NCBI GenBank assembly: GCA_002682825.1 | Contig: NOKP01000041.1 | Location: 124,001-188,000, forward strand | Direction: 5' to 3' | DNA from: Neonectria sp. B-13 | Lineage: Eukaryota > Ascomycota > Sordariomycetes > Hypocreales > Nectriaceae | Length of the DNA: 64,000 nt | Shown: one piece after another, positions 11,539 through 22,293 of the stretch | Numbering within the stretch: position 1 is the stretch's first letter | How the letters are laid out: the number at the start of each line of letters is the position of its first letter | The notes under the pieces: model-generated | What the model saw: the letters and a program-made list of their open reading frames with translations, nothing else | What the model was told of the DNA's origin: nothing | The model's database searches: none | Program-made: the position numbers and the translations under genes

Positions 11539-14145
11539 TCAGTGTTGTCGAGTCCCCTCGGGCGGGAACTGCAGCCACTGGTCGACGTCGAACTCGGTGC
11601 CAGTGACGGCGTTCCAGTCGAAGGCTTCCTGCCCTAGTAAGAAGTTGAGATTCGGGGAGCTGGCCTCCTTGGAGTTGACCATGGCCGAGTCGGGGTCCTG
11701 CTCCGGCGGTGGAGTTTGCCCGCTAAAACCAGCCCCAGCGATTTCGAGGTGCTGGTAGGTGACGGCTCCAGTGGCTAGCTCGTTGATGTCGACGGCAACC
11801 TTGCGCAGCGCGGCGTCCAGGAACCCAACGATATCGTCGGCGGCAACATAGATGTCGCGTAGCTTCTCCATTACGCACATGCACTGCTGGAACCCGCGGG
11901 CTGCAAGATTACGGGCCTGTGGGACAGGGTTTCTCATCTCAAGGAGCTGTATCATCATGGTGGGCAGGATAACCGTGATGCCAGTGATGGGGAGAAACCT
12001 GTCAAGTCGGAGATGGTGAAGCTCCGATGCCATGCGTGTGATATATGTAGTGGCGTCCTGGACACATAGACGGGATATATCCTGGGCTATGTGCGGGGTA
12101 GTCGGGGCATGGATGGGCGACGGCGGCAAGAGCTGCGGACGGTGCAAGGTCAATACTATGGTATAGTACAGCATGTGTAGCAAGGTTCGCTGAACCGCGA
12201 TTTTCGACTGACCGTTCTTGACGTCGAGCGGCATTAGAGGGGTGTACCGGCAACACGGTGGCAAGGCGTCGGCCCAAGACGTAAGTTCGAGGTCGATAGA
12301 TAGTAAGCTTTCCATATTATCGAGCTTCTTATTCGGAAATAGCATCCAAGTGCTATTAATGGTGTTCTCTGGGTGGACTTTATCTCGCATGTTAACTGAA
12401 TACTGAGAATTGAGCACGTGGCCGATGCAGATGCCTAGCTGAACTTTGGCGATGCATAATGCCGCAAGCTCCTGCTGCATCGTAATATCTCGGACATGGG
12501 TGCATTCAAGTGGGAGAATGTTATTATCCTCGGAAAGGACCCCAATCTCAAAGTCGCCCTCCTCCAGCATCGGAACGTCGAAGTCCTCGTCGCGTATCCG
12601 GCTAGGCTGTCGCATACCTAGTGCGATGAGGCGGTCGCGCATAAAGCATGACCACCATATTCGCTTCCTCAGCTTCTGGCTCAGCGTAGATATACCTGCA
12701 GCACTGGGATCACGATGGAGGCCGATGGTGTACGCCTGCAATATGGCCACACCGATCCAATGCCAGGTGTCTTTCTGATCGTCCGCCGTCTCGTACCAGT
12801 ACGTCATCAGGAGTAAAGCCTGCACAACCACGAGGCGATCGGATTCGCAATCAAAATCATACAGCAACTAAGAAAATGTCTTCGTTAGCGTCTAGAGATT
12901 TCGGGATGAGAGATGATCCACTTGCCCTGGTTTTCTGGAAGAATGCCTTCCTCGCAGCTTTGCGGGTCGCATAGCCGGCCTCCAGCAGAGCCTCTACATC
13001 GACAAATGCCGTGGCGGCAAACATGACGGCCTGGTACATCAGAAGGCTGACCTTCCCGGCCAGACCATCGCCGGCGTTTACGGCGGTCAGGAATGAACAC
13101 AGCTCCAGAGGCATATACGGGTGGACATAATCCACGTAAGCCTGGAGCAGAGCATTCTGTAATGGCGGGCTGGGGACCGACAGAGCGCCCTTGGACTGGA
13201 GATATCTGACCTCCTCAACGGCAATATTGGTCGGAAGAGGCTTGAAAAAAGCGGGCAGCCGGTTGTAGAGGTTCGGTTCCTCGAGAGAGCTCGGGAACTG
13301 ACTGCTTCTCAAGTCACCAAACAGTGATGCCTTACTGAGAAGGTTGGACAACTGTGCATTGTCATAGTTCAATCCGGATCGTTGATCTAATTGGGACCAC
13401 GAGCGGGGTGGTCTTGTGGTCAGTCTCAAGTCTTGCTACTGATGCTGAAATATGAAGAGTGAAATTTGACAAATGAATGTGGGTAGCTTCATGTCCAACA
13501 ATGCTTACAGAGCAGTTGAGGAACATGGCCGCCGAGGCCCGGTGCATCATTAACGATTATTTCCCTGGCTGCGGCTACCACTCCTGGTACTTTATTGGCG
13601 GTAGGGCCATTAAACGAACCGATAGAAGCACCCCTCCACTTTCGCACCTCTGCGGCGCTGTTGATGTTGGTTACGTTGGCCATGGGCTGACTCTGTGCTT
13701 CGGCTCCCGCAACTTTTTTGGCGATGAAGACGTGTTTTCTGGGGGTGAGTAAACGTCAGCTCGATCAACATCTTGGACTGCAACGCTCGCCTTATTCTCG
13801 TTGGCTGTTAATGAATAAGAGAACTGGGAGATGGATGCCAAGAACTCACATTTGCCGACGACCCTCTTGGAGAATGCACTCCACCTTGTCCCATCTGCAA
13901 TTCCCACACGGCATGCCGTCCGTGACATCGCAGCGTACCTTGCGAGCTCGACAGCGCTTGCATGCCCGTGCTGCCCGCTTCTTGACTTTGGCGGGCGGCG
14001 TGTTGGCCACCGAGTGTCTCTTGCTCTGGTGTAGCCGTGTGATGCCTCTGCTGCTGATGTTTGCCTCTGTTATGTCTTTCGCTGCAATTTCTCTGTCCGC
14101 TGCCTTGGCCTGAACTGCGGAGAGTTTGGACGTGCTCATCTTCAA
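11539..14145 (-). CDS. Zn(II)2Cys6 transcription factor, cutinase-factor (CTF1-beta / Far) type
   Basis: Predicted 786-residue nuclear regulator. Four exons fit: 14145-13850, 13738-13509, 13431-12926 and 12867-11539. The zinc cluster is complete: Cys62, 65, 72, 80, 83 and 90 (ACKRCRARKVRC..MPCGNC) preceded by basic residues. The middle region (GALSVPSPPLQ.., YVHPYMPLELCSFL, LLYDFDCESDRL.., ALLLMTYWYET) is the fungal_trans domain as seen in cutinase transcription factors. The last intron (12868-12925) has a GC donor with the perfect GC-AG consensus AGG|GCAAGT, a CTAAC branch-like site and TTAG acceptor. The intron 2 acceptor (AAG at about 13432) is weaker and could be misplaced. It is transcribed divergently from the FAH-family gene across a 607 bp shared promoter, so it is the likely local regulator. 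The alternative start at 14139 changes two residues. Confidence 0.85.
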
Positions 14146-14752
14146 GCGTGATGATGCGTATCCTCAGGTCCGAGAAATGGTGCCGAGCTGCGGCAATGAC
14201 AACGGCACACCTTCGGATATCTTACCAGAAAGTGCGATTGCCTTGTAGATACAACTCGTCGAGTCGATTGGGTTTCGAGAGCCCCGGTATATAGTTCGAA
14301 GAGCTGCACGGGGCAATCTCCGACGCGAAGAAATATGCTGCTGATTTATAGGCTTGCTGAGGTCAGCAGCGAGATCCTAGATAGTAAGTGGCGATCCAGT
14401 CTCATCAAGTCCGCGTCGTCCACACCCACCTTACTCGCTAGCCATCGCATTGACGCTGCCCCGGTGCTAACTTTTAGAAGTTACCGGCGGATTTTCCCCC
14501 ATTCTTCCGGCTGCCGTCGGAGGTTTGGCGGCGCAAATGAGAGGCCGGGATTTTCGATGGCCCACGTTTTCGGCGGGCCTTGTGAGTTACTCCGAGGAGT
14601 ATCTCATTTCCCCCGTAGCCCTAGGCTATCCCACCCAATCATAAAACCTACTTTGTTTCTCAGTAAGATATTCATTCATCCCCTCTTCTTTTTGACCTAG
14701 ACTTCCGTCCTTCAACTTCCACTCGGAACCACGTTCCTCATCATCATTAGCA
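14146..14752. promoter_or_regulatory. Divergent promoter between regulator and FAH-family gene
   Basis: This 607 bp intergenic region carries the 5' ends of both genes. It holds a CGGAGG half-site at 14518-14523 and the inverted repeat ACTCCGAGGAGT at 14589-14600, discussed separately. The rest is CT-rich close to the FAH start, as is usual for fungal promoters. Confidence 0.6.
14589..14600. promoter_or_regulatory. Candidate operator: inverted repeat ACTCC-GA-GGAGT
   Basis: Arms ACTCC and GGAGT flank a 2 bp spacer, 153 bp before the FAH-family ATG. The site contains CCGAGG, the reverse complement of CCTCGG, which is the published core bound by Far/CTF1-type regulators; the neighbouring regulator is of that type. 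A near-identical 10-mer, CTCCGCGGAG, occurs at 21835-21844 in the second divergent promoter of the cluster. Confidence 0.45.
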
Positions 14753-15856
14753 ATGCCGCCGTTTCATTGCCTCGTCCGATTCGAGTGTGCCGACGACAAC
14801 CAGATATACTTTGCTGACCTGGGTGTTAATGGCCCAGAGCAGCTTAGTGTCGTATCGCACGTCGATGGCTATGTCTCCGTTGAAGGATTAGTGGCAAGAA
14901 ATGGCGGGAGACGCGTCAGACTCGGAAAGGTAAGCAGTCAGTTACTCAATGACTTGGCCCTAATCAAGACAGATCCTTGCACCTGTCCCTCGAACCGGAG
15001 TACCCATCTACTGCGTTGGATTAAACTACCAGTCGCACGCGGAAGAAGCCGAGGTATGTCACTCTACATGTTGGAACGCTGGCGTCCACCGAACACAAAG
15101 AAGACTGACACCATGTGTTCTTCAGCTTGCGGTCACGCAACACCCTCCGTTGTGGACTAAGCCAGCTGCCGCTTTGGCAGATCCTTACGAGGACATAGTG
15201 ATGAACAAATTCTGCGCGTCAAGTTTACCGGACTACGAGGTATAACTATCACTTCAGCCGCCTAGCTTGAATCTCCTACTGACCGCCGGCTTCGGTTCCA
15301 GGGAGAACTCGTGTTTGTGACTTCTCGCGAATGTCGCGACGTGAACACAAAGGAAGCCCAGTCATGCATCCTTGGCTACACCGTGGGCAATGACATATCA
15401 TGCCGCTTGTATCAGCTTCCGGAGCAGTGTGGGCGTCAATTCTACTTCGCCAAGGCCTTCGACAAGTTTGCCCCCATTGGGCCAATGCTTGTACACCCAG
15501 AGGTCATTGAGCTAGGAGAAGGTCTCAAACTCATCACACGTCTGAATGGAGAAACTGTACAAGAGGCAGAGGTTATGAAAGACCTCATATGGAAGCCTGC
15601 CGAGATATTGAGTTGGATGAGCCAGGGTATGTCGCCAATTCGTGCCATTTCCTTGTTCTCCCCTGCATCAGCACTCGACTAATTGGTACCCGTGATTAAA
15701 GGCACGACTATCCCTGCTGGGACAGTAGTCATGACTGGCACGCCGGCCGGTGTTGGGGTTTTCAAGAGCCCTCGCCGTCTCTTGACGGATAACGACGTTG
15801 TCGAGGTGGAGATCCCGAACGTGGGCGTGTTGAGAAATAAGATTGTCTTTGGATAA
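14753..15856 (+). CDS. Fumarylacetoacetate hydrolase (FAH) family protein
   Basis: Predicted 283-residue metal-dependent hydrolase, isomerase or decarboxylase acting on a beta-keto or 2-oxo acid. Five exons: 14753-14929, 14973-15053, 15126-15239, 15302-15626 and 15702-15856, all with GT..AG introns and an unbroken joined frame. The family fold is recognisable from IYCVGLNYQSHAEEAE, the metal-binding DYEGE (Glu124/Glu126), GYTVGNDIS (Asp155), KAFDKFAPIGP and the closing VVMTGTPAGVG with GDVV-like DNDVVEVEI. The length suits the FAHD1 / acylpyruvate hydrolase / 2-hydroxyhepta-diene-dioate isomerase branch rather than the longer true fumarylacetoacetase. In an aromatic cluster it would hydrolyse or tautomerise the ring-fission product. 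It sits between its likely regulator (divergent) and the MFS transporter (convergent). Confidence 0.88.
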
Positions 15857-16536
15857 CAACGGTGCATGCACTAGCCTCCAATCAGCAAAAACACATAGGG
15901 AGTGCTGGCTAGATGTTGAAATGGTATTCATATAAGCCCTACGTATTCTAACTCAGATCTTAACCAACCCCAAGGTAGACAAGACAGCCCAAGAATGTAG
16001 CCATAGTGTCATGTGGAAGTATTATTCAAGAACAGGCTTCAAGTCTCAGACGAACGGGTGTGAGGTATTCTCAACCGCCAAGAGCTTCCCACGATGTCGA
16101 TATTATCGGTGGGGGAAGCTAATGGAGGGTAGAGTAGGGTGATTAGATCCTCTACTGGTTTGACGTCCGAACGAGGGTGATGGTGGGTTGTGTCCGTATT
16201 GACATAGGCCTGATGAGAGTCCCGTGCTATCCATCTCCATGCTGTCCTATTAGACAATATTACAGCTTAAATGGTCATTTACATATATCACATACTTACG
16301 TCTGAGACGCATTCCTCGCATTACGATAGCCAAGCCACCAAGACCAGCGTCCAGATGTAATATCGCAACTTCGGATAGATCGTGATAATGAGAGACTCTT
16401 AATTTCTATTTAAGGAGTGACTGAAGGTCGGTCCTTCGTAGATCGACAACTCATCTGGATCCGGATCTCCATGGGCAGCTTAGAGTTGACCCCAGATATC
16501 TGCTGTAACATAGAAGCCCTCTACGTCCTTCGCCAC
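15857..16536. other. Intergenic between convergent genes
   Basis: This is the 3' flank of the FAH-family and MFS genes, about 680 bp. Short frames on both strands show no family. No terminator-like structure stands out, and fungal polyadenylation signals are too weak to call. Confidence 0.5.
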
Positions 16537-18147
16537 TCACGCAAAGGCCGCCGTCTTTCTCACCAAAGTCTTGCTAAACATCCAAATGGGAATCGCGAGG
16601 AGGTACGATCCCCACAGTATGCCCGCCATGGTAGAAAACTGATTGACCGGGCCCACCCTCCGCAACCAGTCCACAGCGCCATACGACACAGCAAACCCGA
16701 TGCTATTCTTTGTCACGTTGGCCAGGGCGCCAATATGTCCGGCTCTCGTCGGCAGACAGTCGACAGCATACGTGAGAAGAACGTTGGCCGAGCTCGTAAG
16801 TCCGAGACATAGCATGCCCCAGCCCACGCATACCACAATGTAATTGCCCGGGTCCCGTAGCGCAAAGCCCATGACTACGCAGCCAGCAGGGCTGAGCAAG
16901 GCACCAGGCAATAGGGCCGGGAGACGGGTTGCTGGGTTGGTCACGCCGTTGGATCGTCGGGTTTCGCGGTTGAAGAGCATGTCGGCGAGGGCACCGCCGA
17001 TGGGGAGGCCAATGGTAATACCAACCAGCGGCCCGGTGTTGAGTAGACCGATAGACAATGGGCCCCAGAGGAGGGGCGGCTGGGCGTAGATGATGGAGAT
17101 GAGGATGGAAGTGATGGCAGTCCAGCCGATGGTCAGGCCGAATATGACAACAGTGGCGAGGACTTGGGGCAGGACGATGAGCTCAAAGGGCTTGAAGAAG
17201 GAGATGAGGGAGGCTTTCCAGTTCAGTTCGACGAAGTGCAGGGAGAAGGATCGCCGCACGTATTCCATCTTCAGCGTCGGTTGTTCAACCGGCGATGAGG
17301 TCTGTGCCGTGCTCGTGGCGTTCTCGATCATGCTCTCTTCAGCTTTGCACTCCGTCTTCCTTGTCTCCGTCTCTTCTCCCTGCCCCCCCAAGACCACTCC
17401 TTCGCTGAGGTTCATGTCGTCGTGCGTCGTCTCCGGGAGCATGATGATGCTGAAGACGAGATTCACAGCCACGGCGATAGACATGATTCTCTGGAACCAT
17501 CTCCATTCTCCTAAGCCCTGGGCTACGGCACCCGATATGATGGGACCAAGCGCTGCTCCAGTGGCAAGGAATCCGATGTAGACCACCATGGCCCTGGCTA
17601 GCTGGCGTTCCGGGAACGTCTCGGTGACTATGGCAGGAGCGAGAGCCTCGATCAGGCCGCCGGCCATTCCACCTAGGATGCGGGCGCTCCGAAGGGATTG
17701 GTAGGACTGCGCCTCGCCGCTCCAGATGTTGGCAGCAAGGAAGACGACGAGAGAGACGATAATCGTGTAGCGCTTGCCAATAAGGAAGACCAAGGGGAGA
17801 GCAATCAAGTTCTGGGCGACATCGGTGTTAGTGCCAATCGAGAGAGAATGATGGAGGATTGCCGTCGCCCATGCAACACGTGGAATGTTTCACGTACCGA
17901 GAGACCCAAGGTAAGTAAGACGTACGTGCCGAGCTGCGATGCTTCATTCTCGGTACAGTGAAACTCCTGCATAATGAGCCCGAAGAGAGGCGATATGCCT
18001 GCAGCAAAGACGTTTCCGAGCATGTTGTAGAAGCTAACGTTGAAGAGGATTAGGAGGCGCCACCAGAGTGGCCACGACTGCGAGTTTCAGCATGTCGACT
18101 TGACAGAACTCGAGCTTTAGTTTACATACCCAAGGAGACAAAGCCAT
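16537..18147 (-). CDS. MFS transporter (drug:H+ antiporter-like, polyspecific)
   Basis: Predicted 490-residue plasma-membrane transporter with about 12 membrane segments. Exons: 18147-18130 (only MALSPW), 18077-17898 and 17811-16537; introns 18078-18129 (52 nt) and 17812-17897 (86 nt) are GT..AG. Visible family features are the WWRLLILFNVSFYNMLGN first helix, the motif-A position after NLIALPLVFLIGKRYT, RILGGMAGGLIEALAPAI with TETFPERQLARAM between TM4 and TM5, and a charged central loop (about residues 225-275, rich in Glu, Thr and Ser). FALRDPG and LPTRAGHIGALANVTKN mark the second half. The match is to fungal DHA1-type transporters. Its location in the catabolic cluster suggests import of the aromatic substrate or export of a toxic intermediate. 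The tiny first exon is inferred from frame and splice sites. Confidence 0.82.
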
Positions 18148-18917
18148 AATGAAGAGACTGAGAAGACTTGGTTGCAATATTTAAGCAGTCAGCAGGCGGA
18201 TTATACAGCAATCGAGTCTGAACCGATATGTTTATGATGATTGCTGCGGCCCGATGCAGTGGTAAGCATCGTTGTCAATGGTATCAGGCCACCCCCTTTT
18301 AACCCCGTCGCATTGGACCGTCTTACATCTGGAGTCGAGGATACAAGACTGCCCTGTATGGCAACGCGGCCCCAACCAACCGCGATGCAGCCTATCATCA
18401 ATCATTCCAGAGGAATAGCGCCGGAGGAACTGGTGCATAGAGTTCCCCGCGTTGGGGATGGTCTAAGCGCCCATTACTCCGGCGCCATGGGGATCATGAA
18501 TGACACGTCCACGACGCTCCGGCCCCCCCAACTTGTCGCCAGCTAAATGGACGATCGGGGTGATCGAACATGAATCTCGGCGAGAAGTTGTCTAGGAGCC
18601 AGAAAGCCGTCGCTCACACTGTTGTCAGTACCGACGGATCAAGCAAGTCTTCCCCGACAAGATAATCTTTACTAGTATCGAGCACATGAGGAATGAAGTG
18701 GCTGCGAGTTCCTGGCTACTTTTGCCCTCAAGAGGATGCTTGTTCTCACAAATACTTAGAAATGGACAAAATGGTCAACGATAAAGATACTGAGATTATG
18801 CGTGCTGTGCCGTGCTCTGATTTCCCATGGTGTATTCGTCCAATTACATCTACCTGGGTTTCCTTGTAGCATTCTGCCCTATGAAATATCTGCGCATGAT
18901 TCTCTTGCAACGGTAGC
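18148..18917. other. Intergenic: MFS promoter and acetoacetyl-CoA synthetase 3' flank
   Basis: This 770 bp stretch lies upstream of the minus-strand MFS gene and downstream of the minus-strand synthetase. It contains CCGGAGG at 18421-18427 and CTCCGGCG near 18477-18484, related to the CTCCG half-site seen in the other cluster promoters. No gene is seen. Confidence 0.45.
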
Positions 18918-21491
18918 TTAGAGCTTGGCCTTCTCTTCCACCAACGGCAGATGAAGATATTGCTCATACTCCTTCAGGCACTCCGGGTTTGCCGCCGTGC
19001 CGCCGACCCTGACCGTCTCCCTGCACACTATGTCTCTGACGAGATTCTCAATCTTCTTCCCATTCGACGTGTATGGGATGTCCCGAACCTGGAACATATA
19101 TGCTGGAACATGACGCCCACTCAAGTCCTTCCTGATAGCCTTCACGATATCTGTACGCAGGGAGTCCTCCAGCCGGGAATTGTCCCTCATCTTGAGGAAG
19201 AGGAGCACACGCTCGTCGTTGTCCTTCGGCCGGCGCTGCCCGACAGCAATGCAATCCTCGACCTGCGAGAACTTGTAGATGACGTTGTAGAGATCGGCCG
19301 TGCCGAATCGGACACCTGGAAATACCCATCATGGTCAGTCTACATTTTGCTCGAAGGATTTGTGCTGCATCAGATGCCATACCTCCCGGATTCAGCACTC
19401 CATCACTCCGACCGTGGATGACATAACTCTGAGTCTCAAGATCCTTGGAGATGAAGTCGCCGTGACACCAGGTGCCCGGGAAAACATCGAAATAAGCTTT
19501 GCGATATTTCTCGTGACCCCCTTCACCCCAAAATGTGACTGGCATGCTGAAGAATGGCTTCGTAATGACGAGGTCCCCTTTCTGGCCCGAATTCTCAATG
19601 TTCCTGCCGTCCTGATCCCAGATCTCGACCTGCATGCCGAGGATCGGAGCGGCGAGCTGGGGTCCGTGAAGAGGAACGATGGAATTGCCGCCGACGACTG
19701 CATACCCGCAAGCAATGATCAGCAGGAGTGCTTACTATGGGCCTCAGTGATATTAGGGGGCTATGCTTACTGCCTGCAGCAAGATCCGTCCCCCCTGAAC
19801 TGCTTTGAAGGGCGACTTGCTTAGGGAACACTGTGTAGAACCAGTCGCTCGTCTCCGTTGGAAGGGGTGCCCCAGACACAACTGCTACCTGGAGACTCTG
19901 AAGCGGAGGCAATGCACCAGGGAGACTATGCCTAAGCGCCGTGAGGAATTTTGGGCTTGTACCCCAGTGGGTGACACTTCACAACGGCATATCAGCGATC
20001 CATTGGTGACCCGCGAGGGGAACAAAGAGGCTTGGAGGATGACTTTGTTAGACGTACCCCTGCTGTTCGAGGAGTTGGACTTGGAATGCCGGCGAGGGAT
20101 GGAGCGGACTGCCATCATATAGGACGATTCTAGACCCAATGCTTAGAGCAGCGACCAGCATATTCCACATCATCCAACCAATCTAGCCAGGTTTTTAGTC
20201 AGACTCGGCCTATTGGCAGGGAAAAAGACTGGTTCGTCGACTGACTGTGGTATACTGATAGTAGGTTGAGTCTTCTCCTAGATCGGCACCAAGAATCAGG
20301 TCCTTTTTCTGCTGAAGAAGGACGGCCCCTCCAGCATGGCAGATACCTGCATATACTGTCAGTAGTTACCCTTCGACATGTCACGGACTCTGTCTCTTTA
20401 AATCCGTTCAAGCCATAGAATCAACGAGTGCCAGAAGCAGCCTACATTTCGGCGGCCCGGTGGTGCCGGAGCTAGGGAAAATATGAGCTCAATCTGTACG
20501 GCCAAGAGCGTCGACAGACGTACGAGTAAAGGATGTAGATGGGATGGTCAAATGGAAGTTGGGTGAACTCCAGTGGCAGGAGTTCAACGTTGAGGAAGTC
20601 ACTCAGGTGCAGGCTGTGTGGCGTCTAATGTCAGTCGAGGCTCTTCTCTGGATCAAGGAACTGCGAATGCACACTTACACGTCTGTGTCCTCCCAGGCCG
20701 GCCCTGTCATGATAACAACACGCTCTAGCTGCTTTACCCGTTTCTTTAGCTCTCCAACGGCCGTCTTGAGCTTTTCTCGTTGGTCCTGCGTCTTTCCTCC
20801 GTAAAGGACCGTGGATTCAAGAAATAGGACTTTGGGTTGGATCTGAGAGTATCTCTCGACGATGCCCTTAGCCCCCATGTCCGGGGCCGTGGACGAGAAG
20901 ATGGCCCCGACGGTGCCGGCCGCAAGTAGAATAAGGAGCGATTCGATCGAATTTGTCGCCACGGCTGCGCAATTCGAGGTCAGCTTCAGCTTGAACTACT
21001 ATCGTGTGACGATTGTTGCCCAACTTACTCGCCACGCGATCCCCTTGCTTCACTCCCGCATGTCTCAAGGCACTGGTGTACAAGGCGACTTGCCGCCGGA
21101 GCTCCATCCACGTTAGATGGCGCCATTGCGTTCCCCCCTCGCGACACGCCGACACAGCGACCGCGTCCGGGTGAGCGGCTAACCCTTTGATCAGTACGTT
21201 CTCTGTGTAGTTAAGCCGGGCGCCCGGGAACCATCGCGGCCGCGGCCACATAGATTCGATGCCAACGGCGACGGCTGTTGGGGGTTTGGTGTAGACCAGG
21301 CCGCAAAAGGTCCAGATCTCGCGGCAGAAGGACTCGATCTCATCAACAGACCACTTGTGGAGCTGGGTGTAGTTGGTCAAGTTCAGGCCGTACTTGCGGT
21401 TGATACATCTTCGGAATGCGTCTAGATGCGTCAGGTGAGGGCTGGGATGCATCCATGGACCCTTTGGTGCTACTGCTGATGATGCCGACAT
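18918..21491 (-). CDS. Acetoacetyl-CoA synthetase (acyl-CoA ligase, ANL superfamily)
   Basis: Predicted 669-residue cytosolic ligase forming acetoacetyl-CoA from acetoacetate, ATP and CoA (EC 6.2.1.16 family). Nine exons join cleanly: 21491-21029, 20964-20679, 20613-20524, 20471-20446, 20346-20246, 20182-20058, 19976-19771, 19697-19383 and 19315-18918. The N-terminal DUF3448-like region (RWFPGARLNYTENVL) precedes the AMP-binding domain. The ATP signature SSGTTGPPK is encoded by a 26 nt micro-exon, followed by CICHAGGAVLLQQKKD, IGWMMWNML, LQSSSGGTDLAAG and YVIHGRSDGVLNPGGVRFG. The C-terminal catalytic lysine context is YTSNGKKIENLVR. Total length equals the usual family length. Acetoacetate is a product of homogentisate-type cleavage after FAH action, which links it to the FAH-family gene; a related keto-acid substrate is possible. 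It is divergent from the extradiol dioxygenase. Confidence 0.9.
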
Positions 21492-22293
21492 TATTAATGC
21501 GTGGGGGCTTCGGCAATAGCTTGAGGGTGTCGATAAGGAATGAGATGTTCTGAACAATCTAGATGGCATGAATATAACCGGGCGTACTTTCCGCGATCAA
21601 CAACCATACGCTGTTTCGTAACGACGCAAAATAACCCTATATGCACAAAGCTCGGTTGGATATTGCTTTCCGGCATAACTGGATTTTGACCCGGAACGAC
21701 TGTATCGAGGAGAAGTGTCCGACCTGTGGAGGCAGGCTACTGTCCAGAGTAACGGCCTCGTGCTTGTTCGCCATTGGCCCATGGGGTGATAAAACGCGCA
21801 AAGGCAGCGCGCGGATTCCCAACATAGTAAATTACTCCGCGGAGGAACCACCCTGTACCTAAAAGGCCCAGGCTCGTTGTGGGATGGTGGTTGGGAGGGT
21901 GGTAGTGCAGCGGAACGCTGTGACAGGACCCCTTTTTTCATTTCTTCTGTTGAATGTCAATTAGAACCAGCGCAATCTCTGTGTTCTAGAACGCATTAGA
22001 GCAAAGGAGTAACTCACTAGTCGACATTCCACATGGAGATCCTCCGCGGAACTTCCTCAGCGGAGGCTCCACTGTCCTCGAGTCAGCGAGCATCACCTCC
22101 AAACGGAGGACGTAGACGCATTCCGGCTACTTTCAACGATCAATCCAGTGCGCCATTCTGAGGCCATTAGTATTAATAGCTACTGTCGTCGTAGGGCTTT
22201 GGGTGATATCGATAGATAAGGTCTAAGCCACCAAGGACTCTATTGCCGCACACCTGTTCTATCCGAATTTCCAAGCACAACCGACTGTTCATC
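21492..22293. promoter_or_regulatory. Divergent promoter between acetoacetyl-CoA synthetase and extradiol dioxygenase
   Basis: This 802 bp region is rich in CGGAG/CTCCG half-sites: the perfect palindrome CTCCGCGGAG at 21835-21844, TCCGCGGA at 22043-22050, CGGAGG at 22061-22066 and CCTCC-AAAC-GGAGG at 22096-22109. Zn2Cys6 factors typically bind such paired CGG triplets, and three of them are encoded nearby. Coordinate control of the two divergent genes is inferred. Confidence 0.55.
21835..21844. promoter_or_regulatory. Candidate operator: palindrome CTCCGCGGAG
   Basis: A perfect 10 bp palindrome 344 bp upstream of the synthetase ATG and 450 bp upstream of the extradiol dioxygenase ATG. It differs at one base from CTCCGAGGAG at 14590-14599 in the FAH-family promoter. 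The core TCCGCGGA recurs at 22043-22050. Confidence 0.45.

Noticed and set aside
17090..17581. 163-codon plus-strand frame opposite the MFS gene
   Set aside because: Methionine/serine-rich shadow of transmembrane coding sequence on the minus strand.
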